DNA of 10,022 nucleotides from the NCBI GenBank assembly GCA_034435015.1, contig DAOTYH010000004.1, forward strand, positions 1 through 10,022, written 5' to 3'. The notes below the pieces were generated by a model. The model saw only the letters and a program-made list of their open reading frames with translations, did not search any database and was not told where the DNA came from. Origin of the DNA: DAOTYH01 sp034435015 (GTDB lineage Bacteria > Chloroflexota > Anaerolineae > Aggregatilineales > UBA3940). Below, piece by piece: positions 1-7,570 of the stretch (positions are counted from its first letter, which is position 1; every line of letters starts with the position of its first letter). A program made the translations under genes and the position numbers.

Positions 1-47
1 CCCCACAACCCATCAGAGGGCACAACGGGGTATATTCTTGTGAGGGA

Positions 48-2582
48 ATGTCAAGCTTGGGTGCAACTGGAGAGGGCCGTTGGTGGTACAATGCGGCTAT
101 GAAAGGCAGACAGCATATCCGCCGATTGCGCTACGGTATAGTCATTCTGGCTGCCCTGCTGGCATCTGGAGCCGGCATACTCATCTATACCCCGCTTTTT
201 GCAGGCTTGCCCTCCCTAGATAATCTGGAGGCCGGACTGCATACGCCCTCAATCCAGATTGTGGATCGGTATGGAAGGCGGCTGTATGAGGTCATCGGTG
301 AGGAAGGGGGGCGCAATACAGTTGTGCCCCTGGAGAGAATCCCTCTGGCCTGTCGTCAGGCAACTATTGCTACCGAAGATGCCAATTTCTATACCAATAC
401 GGGAGTTGATCTGCGCGGTATCCTGCGGGCTATCTGGATCAACTTGCAGGGAGGTGAAGTTATCTCTGGGGGGAGCACGATTACCCAGCAAGTCGTTCGT
501 AACCTGCTCCTTGATCCTGAAGAGCGGGCCGAACGTACATTGGCTCGCAAGCTTCGTGAGAGTATCCTAGCCTACAGGCTGACACAACACCTCAGCAAAG
601 ATGAGATACTAGCTCTCTATCTCAACCAGACTTATTATGGGAATCTGGCTTACGGAATTGACGCCGCCGCGCGGGTTTATTTTGGCAAGTCAGTAGAGGA
701 ACTCGATCTAGCCGAATGTGCGTTACTGGCCGGCCTGCCGCAGGCGCCTGCTGTTTATGATCCTCTTTCTGATCTAGAGGCGGCCAGAGAGCGGCAGGCT
801 GTTGTGCTGAACCTGATGGTTGAGAATGGCTACATCGGCGCCGGACAGGCTGAAGCGGCCCGTCGTGAGCCGCTTGCCTTCGCCTCGGAACGTTATACGA
901 TTGAGGCGCCGCATTTTGTAATGGCAGTCTACGCGCAACTTGAACAGCTCCTGCCCCCTGAGGTTTTGTATGGCGGCGGCCTTGTCGTTCGAACCACCCT
1001 TGATCTGGACTGGCAGTATACGGCAGAAAGCATTGCCCGGCGGCAACTGGAGCGGCTTAACACCCCCCAGCCCGGCGACCCTCCGCATAATGCCCATAAT
1101 GCGGCGCTGGTTGCTCTCGATCCGCATACCGGGCAGGTGCTGGCGATGCTGGGAAGTCCGGATTATTTTGACCCGGCCATCAGCGGGGCGGTCAACTTGG
1201 CGCTGTCCCCACGTCAGCCCGGCTCGACAATGAAGCCGTTTACTTATGCGGTGGCGTTTGATCCAACGCGCCCTGATCCTTGGACACCTGCCACCATGAT
1301 CCTTGATGTGCGCACTTCCTTTGTCACCCAAGAGGGATTTGCCTACACGCCTGTCAACTATGACCGCCGTGAACATGGGCCGGTGTTAGCCCGTGAAGCA
1401 CTGGCTTCGAGTTACAACATCCCGGCGGTGATCGCCCTCGACACCATCGGACTGGATAGTCTATTCCGGTTCGTGGCACGGCTGGGCATCACCACCTTTG
1501 CCAATCCTTCTGATTATGACCTGTCTGTGACACTGGGGGGTGGCGAAGTGCGTCTGCTGGAGCTGACCAGCGCCTATGCCGCGTTTGCCAATGGAGGACG
1601 TGCTGTCACCCCGATCATGATTCTCGAAATCAAGGATGCGTCCGGCGAGGTGATCTTCAGGCAGGACTCCGGCTTGGGTGAGCAAGTCATGGACCCGCGT
1701 GTGGCTTGGCTGATTAGCGATATCTTGAGCGACAACTTAGCCCGTGCACCGACCTTCACCACACACAGCATCTTGCAGATTGGCCGCCCGGCGGCAGTCA
1801 AGACGGGCACAACTACTGACTTTCGTGACAACTGGACCGTCGGGTATACGCCTAACCTGGTGGTAGGAGTGTGGGTGGGCAATACCAACAATGATCCGAT
1901 GATCAACATCAGCGGGGTAAGCGGCGCTGGGCCGATCTGGCATGACTTTATGCGTGCCGTGTTACTTGGCCAGCCAGAGATGCAGTTCGTGCGCCCGGAT
2001 GGGCTGGTGCAGGTTGAAGTCTGTTCACTCTCTGGCCTGTTGCCGACGCCTGACTGTCCCTATACCCGCCTTGAGTGGTTTATTGAGGGCACAGAGCCTA
2101 CAGATCACGACACATTCTACCGCCGCATCGAAATTGATCTGGCAACAGGTCTGCCAGCCAATGATCTAACCCCTCCCGAACGCCGCGCAGAGCGTCTCTT
2201 CCTTGCTCTGCCGCCTGAGGCGCAAGATTGGGCGCGCCGCGAAGGCTTGCCGATCCTGCCAGATAATTTTGTATCACGAGAGTCCTCCCAGACACCAGAC
2301 AGACTGCTCATTATCTCGCCTGAAGCTCACACCGTCTATCGAATTGACGCTGGTTTACCCCTTAGCTCCCAGCGGATACGGGTTGTAGCCGCCGCGCCGG
2401 CAGGGTTTCGTGACGTGACATTCTATCTCGATGAGACCCCCCTGGCATTGATCAGCGAGGCGCCTTTCGAGACATGGTGGGTTTTACAGGTTGGACAGCA
2501 TAGGGTGTATGCCGTCGGGACAACGGCGGGCGGTGAGGTGGTCAGAAGCGACATTGTAACCTTCTCGGTTAACCCGCCCTGA
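48..2582 (+). CDS. Bifunctional class A penicillin-binding protein (PBP1C-type)
   Basis: This membrane-anchored peptidoglycan synthase polymerises lipid II into glycan strands and cross-links the stem peptides outside the cytoplasmic membrane. Residues about 29-52 form a signal anchor after an arginine-rich stretch. The GT51 transglycosylase domain follows, with the catalytic Glu of the EDxxF motif at 110 and GGSTITQQ at 141-148. The transpeptidase domain has all three motifs: STMK at 393-396 (nucleophile S393), SYN at 455-457 and KTGT at 585-588. The tail (about 751-842) resembles the C-terminal domain of PBP1C proteins (BiPBP_C family), so I favour PBP1C over PBP1A, although GGSTITQQ is PBP1A-like. 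The 844-residue length fits the class. The start is uncertain: ATG 48 has GAGGGA directly abutting it, and ATG 99 (827 aa, MKGRQH) gives a more typical N-terminus but no clear Shine-Dalgarno. The next gene begins 37 bp downstream on the same strand. Confidence 0.93.
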   Translation: MSSLGATGEGRWWYNAAMKGRQHIRRLRYGIVILAALLASGAGILIYTPLFAGLPSLDNLEAGLHTPSIQIVDRYGRRLYEVIGEEGGRNTVVPLERIPLACRQATIATEDANFYTNTGVDLRGILRAIWINLQGGEVISGGSTITQQVVRNLLLDPEERAERTLARKLRESILAYRLTQHLSKDEILALYLNQTYYGNLAYGIDAAARVYFGKSVEELDLAECALLAGLPQAPAVYDPLSDLEAARERQAVVLNLMVENGYIGAGQAEAARREPLAFASERYTIEAPHFVMAVYAQLEQLLPPEVLYGGGLVVRTTLDLDWQYTAESIARRQLERLNTPQPGDPPHNAHNAALVALDPHTGQVLAMLGSPDYFDPAISGAVNLALSPRQPGSTMKPFTYAVAFDPTRPDPWTPATMILDVRTSFVTQEGFAYTPVNYDRREHGPVLAREALASSYNIPAVIALDTIGLDSLFRFVARLGITTFANPSDYDLSVTLGGGEVRLLELTSAYAAFANGGRAVTPIMILEIKDASGEVIFRQDSGLGEQVMDPRVAWLISDILSDNLARAPTFTTHSILQIGRPAAVKTGTTTDFRDNWTVGYTPNLVVGVWVGNTNNDPMINISGVSGAGPIWHDFMRAVLLGQPEMQFVRPDGLVQVEVCSLSGLLPTPDCPYTRLEWFIEGTEPTDHDTFYRRIEIDLATGLPANDLTPPERRAERLFLALPPEAQDWARREGLPILPDNFVSRESSQTPDRLLIISPEAHTVYRIDAGLPLSSQRIRVVAAAPAGFRDVTFYLDETPLALISEAPFETWWVLQVGQHRVYAVGTTAGGEVVRSDIVTFSVNPP

Positions 2583-2619
2583 TGTCATGTGTCTCCTAGA
2601 GAAAATGGTGTAGAGTCAG

Positions 2620-5067
2620 ATGAACGGCCAACGGATTGCTTCGGTTACTACGCTGGCGGCTACAGGTATCCTTTCAGCGGCCATGCTTGCTTTCGAGCTG
2701 GCATTGACGCGCTTGTTTGCGGTTGTCCAGTTTTACCATTTTGCCTTTATGGTCATCAGCCTAGCTTTGCTTGGGTCTGGCGCGGCAGGCTCGCTACTGA
2801 GCGTACAGCCAGAACTGGCAAAATGGCCGGCACTCTGGGGGACTGCCTTCGGCCTTTCTGTGCTGGCAAGTTATGCAATACTTAATCTAATCCCCTTTGA
2901 TTCATATGCCATTGCGTGGGATCGCAGGCAGTTACTCTATCTCCTGTTGACCTTTGTTGGGCCGGCGATCCCTTTCCTGTTCAGCGGGCTGGCAATTGGA
3001 GGACTGCTGGCCGCACATCCGGTTGCACTGCATCGCATTTACGCGGCCAACCTAGCCGGCTCGGCGGCGGGATGCATACTGGCACTGCCGTTGCTGGCCA
3101 GTGTCGGCGGCGAGGGAACTTTGTTTCTTAGCGCCGCTACAGGGCTACTGGCGGGAGGATTGTTTTCGCTTCCTGCCTTGCAAAAACGCTGGTCAGGAAA
3201 ACACATTGGCCTTCTAATCGCAGGTGTTGTGTGTATCTGCGGCCTCGTGATATTGGCTGTGGTGCATCCTGCTTGGGTTGGCCTTCGGTTATCCCCTTAT
3301 AAGGGGCTGGCGCAGGCTCTGCTTGCACCGGATGCACGCCATACCTTCTCGCAGTGGAGTACGCAGGCACGGGTAGACGTCGTGGAGAGTAGCAGTATCC
3401 ATCAATTTCCCGGCCTCAGTCAGAATACTTTGATGCCCCATCCGCCAGTGCAGGCTGGGTTGATGCTGGACGGTAACAGCGCGGTAGCCATCACAGCGCT
3501 TGCCCCGACTGACGAGCTGGCCCGTCTGCTTGCCAACAACGTTCCGGAGGCTGTGGTTCATGTGTTGCGCCCGGGTGTTCCTGCTATGCTTGTGCTTGAG
3601 CCGGGCGGCGGATGGAACGTATTGATGGCGCTGGCCAGCGGTGTACGCTCAGTCACGGTTGTGGAGCGTAATCCGGTAGTGGCGGCCCTGTTGCAAGGTC
3701 CCTATGCTGATTTCAGCGGCGGCCTCTATCGTGATCCGCGTGTCCAAGTGGTTACGATGGAGGGGCGTACATTTGTGCGGAGCACGCGGCAATTGTATCC
3801 GATTATCCTGATCGCGCTTAGCGATCCTTTTTATCCGGTCACCTCTGGGGCATACAGCCTCAGCGAAGACTACCGTTACACGGTAGAGGCTGTCGGTGAT
3901 TATCTGAATCGGCTTGATACAGGCGGAATACTGGTATTGACACGCTGGGTGCAGACTCCACCGGTTGAGTCGCTGCGTATGCTGGCAACCATCGAACAGG
4001 CATTGCAGATGCAGGGCGTTGAGCATCCAGCCGAGCACATCGCGGCACTGCGTTCGTTGCGCACGATCACATTTGTAGTCAGCAGGCAACCGTTTACGGT
4101 GCAGGAACAGAATGCCATTCGTGACTTTGCCGCCCAGCGGGGCTACGATCTGGTATGGCTTCCTGCTATTTCCCGTGAGGAGGTTAACCGCTATTTCCGT
4201 TCACCACAGCCGGTTGACTATCTTGGGTTCCGCGACCTGCTGGCTGACCCTCATGGTTTTGTGGCAGACTACGCCTACGACATCCGCCCCGTCACCGACG
4301 ACCGCCCCTTCTTCTTCCATTACTTTCGCTGGCGGCAGACGCCTCAGGTGATTGCCGGCCTAGGTCGTAGCTGGCAGCCCTTCGGGGGGAGCGGGTATCT
4401 GGTGCTGGTAGCCCTGCTGTTTCTGGTGACAGGGCTGGCTTTAGCGGCGATCTTTGGCCCTCTGCTGGTAAGACGTAGAGGAACACAGGCGGGCAAAATC
4501 TCACCTGGATTGCGCTGGCGTGTGCTCGTGTACTACTCGATGCTGGGGCTGGGCTTCATGTTTATTGAGCTTCCCCTTGCACAGCGCTTCATCCTGTTTG
4601 TGGGGCATCCCGTAACCGCGCTGGCGGTTGTGTTGTGCTCGTTGTTGTTGTTCTCCGGCTTGGGGAGTCTGAGCGCCCCGCGGTGGCGTCTCGAAATTGC
4701 GTTGGGGGTGCTCATCATTGTGGTATTACTGACCCCTGCGCTTGTGCATGGTTTATCTGTCCTTGCGCTTGGATGGCCGCTGGCCGCCCGTGTGATACTG
4801 GTAGCTCTCAGCGTTGCCCCTCTTGGTGTGTTGATGGGCATCCCTTTTGCGCGGGGAACGCTGTTCGTTGAACAGATTGCACCCGGCCTCACAGCATGGG
4901 CATGGGCTATTAATGGCAGTTGCTCTGTGATCAGCAGTGTGGCGGCTGTGATGCTGGCGCTAAGTGCGGGGTTCTCGGTTGTCCTGTGGGCGGGGGCCGG
5001 CGCTTATCTTATTGCCTTGATCGCGCTAGGGCCTGTTGCCGCTATTCATCGCGCACCTCGCGTGTGA
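2620..5067 (+). CDS. Polytopic membrane protein with degenerate spermidine-synthase-like domain
   Basis: The 815-residue product has about seven hydrophobic segments at residues 8-215, a soluble domain at about 216-585, and six or seven more segments at 590-808. The soluble domain has a Rossmann-like nucleotide-binding core similar to spermidine synthases: VLEPGGG at 325-331, the acidic end of strand 2 at E349 (VERNP), SDPF at 401-404, and a DDRPFFFHYF block at 560-569 typical of membrane-fused members of this family. Key residues differ from true aminopropyltransferases: the GGGDG loop is EPGGGW, and the usual D-x-x-D catalytic pair reads A399-L-S-D402. I therefore name the fold, not an activity; a role in polyamine synthesis is not supported. 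The start is the first ATG after an in-frame TAG at 2611; the Shine-Dalgarno is weak (AGAG). The gene may be co-transcribed with the upstream penicillin-binding protein. Its 3' end overlaps pcm on the opposite strand by 26 bp. Confidence 0.82.
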   Translation: MNGQRIASVTTLAATGILSAAMLAFELALTRLFAVVQFYHFAFMVISLALLGSGAAGSLLSVQPELAKWPALWGTAFGLSVLASYAILNLIPFDSYAIAWDRRQLLYLLLTFVGPAIPFLFSGLAIGGLLAAHPVALHRIYAANLAGSAAGCILALPLLASVGGEGTLFLSAATGLLAGGLFSLPALQKRWSGKHIGLLIAGVVCICGLVILAVVHPAWVGLRLSPYKGLAQALLAPDARHTFSQWSTQARVDVVESSSIHQFPGLSQNTLMPHPPVQAGLMLDGNSAVAITALAPTDELARLLANNVPEAVVHVLRPGVPAMLVLEPGGGWNVLMALASGVRSVTVVERNPVVAALLQGPYADFSGGLYRDPRVQVVTMEGRTFVRSTRQLYPIILIALSDPFYPVTSGAYSLSEDYRYTVEAVGDYLNRLDTGGILVLTRWVQTPPVESLRMLATIEQALQMQGVEHPAEHIAALRSLRTITFVVSRQPFTVQEQNAIRDFAAQRGYDLVWLPAISREEVNRYFRSPQPVDYLGFRDLLADPHGFVADYAYDIRPVTDDRPFFFHYFRWRQTPQVIAGLGRSWQPFGGSGYLVLVALLFLVTGLALAAIFGPLLVRRRGTQAGKISPGLRWRVLVYYSMLGLGFMFIELPLAQRFILFVGHPVTALAVVLCSLLLFSGLGSLSAPRWRLEIALGVLIIVVLLTPALVHGLSVLALGWPLAARVILVALSVAPLGVLMGIPFARGTLFVEQIAPGLTAWAWAINGSCSVISSVAAVMLALSAGFSVVLWAGAGAYLIALIALGPVAAIHRAPRV

Positions 5068-5806
5068 ACGGGACGAAGCTCACCCCACCCAAGCTGGTCG
5101 TCGTGAACCTGTCACCGGCCCGCTCCACGAGCCACAATTCCTGATAGCCGCCCGGAGGTCCAACTGGAATCACCATCCGCCCGCCGTCAGTGAGCTGGGC
5201 CATCAGAGGGGGAGGGATGTGATCAGGAGCGGCGGTTACGATGATCGCATCAAAGGGGGCGTGTTCTTCCCAGCCAAAGTAGCCGTCGGCGTGGAGTATC
5301 TCCACGTTGTCATATCCTGCGCTGACTAGGGTTTGTGATGCACGCTCAGCGAGCGCCCCCACGATCTCAATTGAGTAGACATACTCCACGATCTCAGCCA
5401 GCACCGCCGCCTGATAGCCGGAGCCGGTCCCGATTTCCAGTACCTTGTCGTCTGGCTCTAGTTCCAGTGCTTCAGTCATCAGCGCTACAATAAAAGGTTG
5501 TGAGATCGTCTGCCCGTAGCCAATTGGCAGAGGGTGATCCGCATAGGCCTGATCCTGATATTCCTCAGGCACAAAGAGGTGGCGCGGTACGCTTCTCATT
5601 GCCCTGAGGACCTCAGGGTCGCTGACCCCGCGTGCTGCGATAGTGCTGTCCACCATCCGATTGCGCTCCTCGGCCCGGTCATCTGTGATGATCTCCGGCT
5701 GAGAGACGGCAGGGGGTGATGGTTGCCTGCAAGCGGATAGCAGGCAACCCTGCATGGCGGCTATTGCCAGAATCCTGGCCACTTGTACCCTAGCAGAACG
5801 GCACAT
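5042..5806 (-). CDS. pcm: Protein-L-isoaspartate O-methyltransferase, probable lipoprotein form
   Basis: The enzyme methylates L-isoaspartyl residues in age-damaged proteins using S-adenosylmethionine, starting their repair to aspartate. The catalytic domain (residues about 51-250) is complete: VPRHLFVP at 73-80, the substrate-loop motif GYGQTISQPF at 96-105, SAM motif I VLEIGTGSGYQ at 122-132, and FDAIIVTAAP at 185-194. Unusually, residues 1-26 look like a lipoprotein signal: arginines, then a hydrophobic run, then LSAC with Cys26 as the lipidation site, followed by a Ser/Pro-rich linker. The long ORF is 254 aa; classical Pcm has about 208. An internal ATG at 5656-5654 (Met51) has GAGGAG nine bases upstream and gives a 204-aa protein matching the usual length, so the true start is unsettled. 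The gene lies 37 bp after rpoD in the same direction and probably shares its transcript. Family assignment is secure; location is not. Confidence 0.93.
   Translation of the reverse strand: MCRSARVQVARILAIAAMQGCLLSACRQPSPPAVSQPEIITDDRAEERNRMVDSTIAARGVSDPEVLRAMRSVPRHLFVPEEYQDQAYADHPLPIGYGQTISQPFIVALMTEALELEPDDKVLEIGTGSGYQAAVLAEIVEYVYSIEIVGALAERASQTLVSAGYDNVEILHADGYFGWEEHAPFDAIIVTAAPDHIPPPLMAQLTDGGRMVIPVGPPGGYQELWLVERAGDRFTTTSLGGVSFVPFTREVRDE
5666..5671 (-). promoter_or_regulatory. Internal Shine-Dalgarno for a short pcm start
   Basis: GAGGAG on the - strand lies nine bases upstream of the ATG at 5656-5654 (Met51 of the long pcm frame). It is a better ribosome site than anything before ATG 5806, where only GGGA about 7 bases away is visible. 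It could give a cytosolic 204-aa enzyme lacking the lipoprotein signal. Coincidence within coding sequence is possible, since the same bases encode Glu-Glu-Arg. Confidence 0.4.
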
Positions 5807-5843
5807 ACTACTGTCCCGAAATTGGGTGCACGTCTAAGAGCGC

Positions 5844-7550
5844 CTAGCTCAAGTAATCCTTCAATTGCCTGCTACGGGTAGGATGCCGGAGTTTGCGTAA
5901 TGCCTTAGCTTCGATCTGGCGGATGCGTTCACGCGTCACGCCGAAGTGTCTGCCCACCTCTTCCAGCGTGTGATCTTGACCATCCTTGAGGCCGAAGCGC
6001 ATCTCCAGTACTTCGCGCTCGCGGTCACTCAAGACACCCAGAACGCCGCGCACCTGTTCCTTGAGAAGCTGGCGGTCGGCTTTTTCAACCGGGCCGGGTA
6101 CTTTGTCATCTTCAATGAAGTCTCCCAGCAGGCTGGAGTCCTCTTGGCCGACAGGCATATCCAGCGACATGGGGTCCTGTGAGATGCGCATAATGCGGCG
6201 TACCTTGGCCGTTGCTCGGCGCAGTTTTCGTTGTAATCCTATATCGAGCCGCTCGCCCTGCGCAAAAGCCTGCTGGATGGCGCTTGCATCCTGCGGGTCG
6301 AGTAGCTCCATTTCCAGCGTCAGCTCCTCGACTGTCGGCTCTCGTCCCAGCTCCTGTGTCAGACGGCGTTGTACACGCATCAGGCGATTGATGGTTTCGA
6401 CCATGTGGACCGGGATGCGTATCGTGCGCGACTGATCGGCAATAGCCCGGCTGATAGCCTGTCGAATCCACCACGTGGCATAGGTGCTGAACTTGTACCC
6501 TTTGGTATGATCGAACTTCTCAACCGCCCGAAGCAACCCAATATTGCCTTCCTGTATCAAGTCAAGGAAGCTGATGCCGCGTCCCATGTACTTCTTCGCC
6601 ACACTGACAACCAAGCGCAGATTGGCACGAGTCAGGATGCTACTTGCCTCGCTGGCACGGGCGCGTGCGGCGGCGAACTCGTTCTCGATCACCTCTTCGC
6701 TCAACTCAGAGACCCAGCGGGAAAAGGTGCGGTGAGACGGTAACTGCCCGTGCTGTTGGAAGGCTTGGGCCAGCTTTTCCTGAAGAGCGTCAGGCATCAG
6801 GTAGAGGGCCTCAAAGACGGCAAATATGCGGCGTGCTAGCTGAGTCCACTCCTCATCCCGCCCCCATTCACGTAGATTCAGATAACGGTGCAGGCTAGAG
6901 GGAGGCTGTTCCAGCCAGCTCTGACGCAGACGTCTCACCTCACGGATCAGCTCCACAAAGGCAGGGGGATCGAGATCAAAGCCCTGCACCATGACCTGTA
7001 CATCTTTCCAGCCCTGTTCAAGTTGGGTGAAGAGTTCCAGCAATATGGCATGAGCACTGGCAGGCTTTCCGTCTGCTTCCAGCTTGGCACGCAACATGTC
7101 AACCCTGCGGCTGGCGGCCATCTGAACCGAAAGCCAGATTTCCTGATCAGAGTCCAGCAATTGTACCTGTCCGATTTCCTTGAGATACATGCGAACAGGA
7201 TCATTGGCTAACTCCAGATCACCAATCCCTATCCCGTCGGAGTAGGCGGCCTCTTCCTCTTCTTCCTCTTCTTCAAGCTCCTCCAGCTCCTCTTCGCTGG
7301 TCTCTAGTTCGGTATCTAGTTCCTCTAGTTCGCTCTCAGGTTCGAGGCTTAGTTCCTCTTCCTCTTCTTCCATAGGGATGATCTCGATATCAAGTTCTTG
7401 TAGACGGTCATAGAATCGCTGGGCGGCCTCACTATCCGGGTCGCTGAACGTGTTGAGGATATCCGCCTCGTATATCTGCTTCTCTTGCTCAGCTTTGTTC
7501 AGCAGTGACTGTGCCTCTGCTGACCACTCGTTCGACTTATCTTGGCTCAT
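5844..7550 (-). CDS. rpoD: Primary RNA polymerase sigma factor (sigma-70/sigma-A)
   Basis: This housekeeping sigma factor directs core RNA polymerase to most promoters. From ATG 7550 it is 568 aa. An acidic Glu-rich tract spans residues 61-101. Region 1.2 begins at about 116 (NDPVRMYLKEIG), and a non-conserved helical segment follows to about 300. Region 2 (about 308-385) contains the core-binding and -10-melting motifs, including GYKFSTYATWWIRQAI. Region 3 carries about 28 extra residues (about 418-448) compared with typical RpoD. Region 4 ends with the -35-binding helix-turn-helix (528-555, VTRERIRQIEAKALRKLR). I chose ATG 7550 because AGGA (7560-7557) sits six bases upstream. A TTG at 7574 overlapping the dnaG stop would add eight residues but has poor spacing to its GGAG. 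The gene follows dnaG in the conserved dnaG-rpoD order. Confidence 0.96.
   Translation of the reverse strand: MSQDKSNEWSAEAQSLLNKAEQEKQIYEADILNTFSDPDSEAAQRFYDRLQELDIEIIPMEEEEEELSLEPESELEELDTELETSEEELEELEEEEEEEEAAYSDGIGIGDLELANDPVRMYLKEIGQVQLLDSDQEIWLSVQMAASRRVDMLRAKLEADGKPASAHAILLELFTQLEQGWKDVQVMVQGFDLDPPAFVELIREVRRLRQSWLEQPPSSLHRYLNLREWGRDEEWTQLARRIFAVFEALYLMPDALQEKLAQAFQQHGQLPSHRTFSRWVSELSEEVIENEFAAARARASEASSILTRANLRLVVSVAKKYMGRGISFLDLIQEGNIGLLRAVEKFDHTKGYKFSTYATWWIRQAISRAIADQSRTIRIPVHMVETINRLMRVQRRLTQELGREPTVEELTLEMELLDPQDASAIQQAFAQGERLDIGLQRKLRRATAKVRRIMRISQDPMSLDMPVGQEDSSLLGDFIEDDKVPGPVEKADRQLLKEQVRGVLGVLSDREREVLEMRFGLKDGQDHTLEEVGRHFGVTRERIRQIEAKALRKLRHPTRSRQLKDYLS
7251..7370 (-). repeat. 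Low-complexity Glu-rich coding tract in rpoD
   Basis: On the + strand this is a run of CTT/CTC-type triplets (pyrimidine-rich). On the - strand it encodes GAA/GAG repeats interspersed with Leu, Ser and Asp, forming the acidic N-terminal segment of RpoD just before region 1.2. It is in frame and uninterrupted. Short imperfect GAG/GAA repeats of this kind are prone to length change by slippage. Confidence 0.75.
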
Positions 7551-7556
7551 AGGTTG

Positions 7557-7560
7557 TCCT
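7557..7560 (-). promoter_or_regulatory. Shine-Dalgarno deciding the rpoD start
   Basis: AGGA on the - strand is six bases before ATG 7550-7548. It supports this start over the TTG at 7574-7572, which shares bases with the dnaG TGA and has its GGAG only one base away. With the ATG, rpoD starts 20 bases after the dnaG stop, compatible with translational coupling. Confidence 0.55.
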
Positions 7561-7570
7561 GTGCTTCGAC

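Noticed and set aside
10..20. 11-base sequence CCATCAGAGGG repeated at 5200-5210
   Set aside because: One short match between an upstream region and the pcm coding sequence; expected occasionally by chance and with no further shared flank.
1..47. TATATT at 31-36 as a -10 box for the penicillin-binding protein
   Set aside because: No -35-like hexamer at proper distance, and the window starts too close to judge; the stretch may equally be the end of an upstream region.
774..1376. 200-codon open frame on the - strand
   Set aside because: It lies entirely inside the transpeptidase gene, is opposite conserved catalytic-domain sequence, and its translation is low-complexity basic sequence typical of an antisense shadow.
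5068..5160. Search for a + strand terminator after the membrane-protein gene
   Set aside because: The sequence is GC-rich pcm coding DNA with no stable stem followed by Ts.
5838..5850. Small inverted repeat GAGC/GCTC between rpoD and pcm
   Set aside because: Only four base pairs with no T-tract, and part of it is the end of the rpoD coding sequence; too weak for a terminator.
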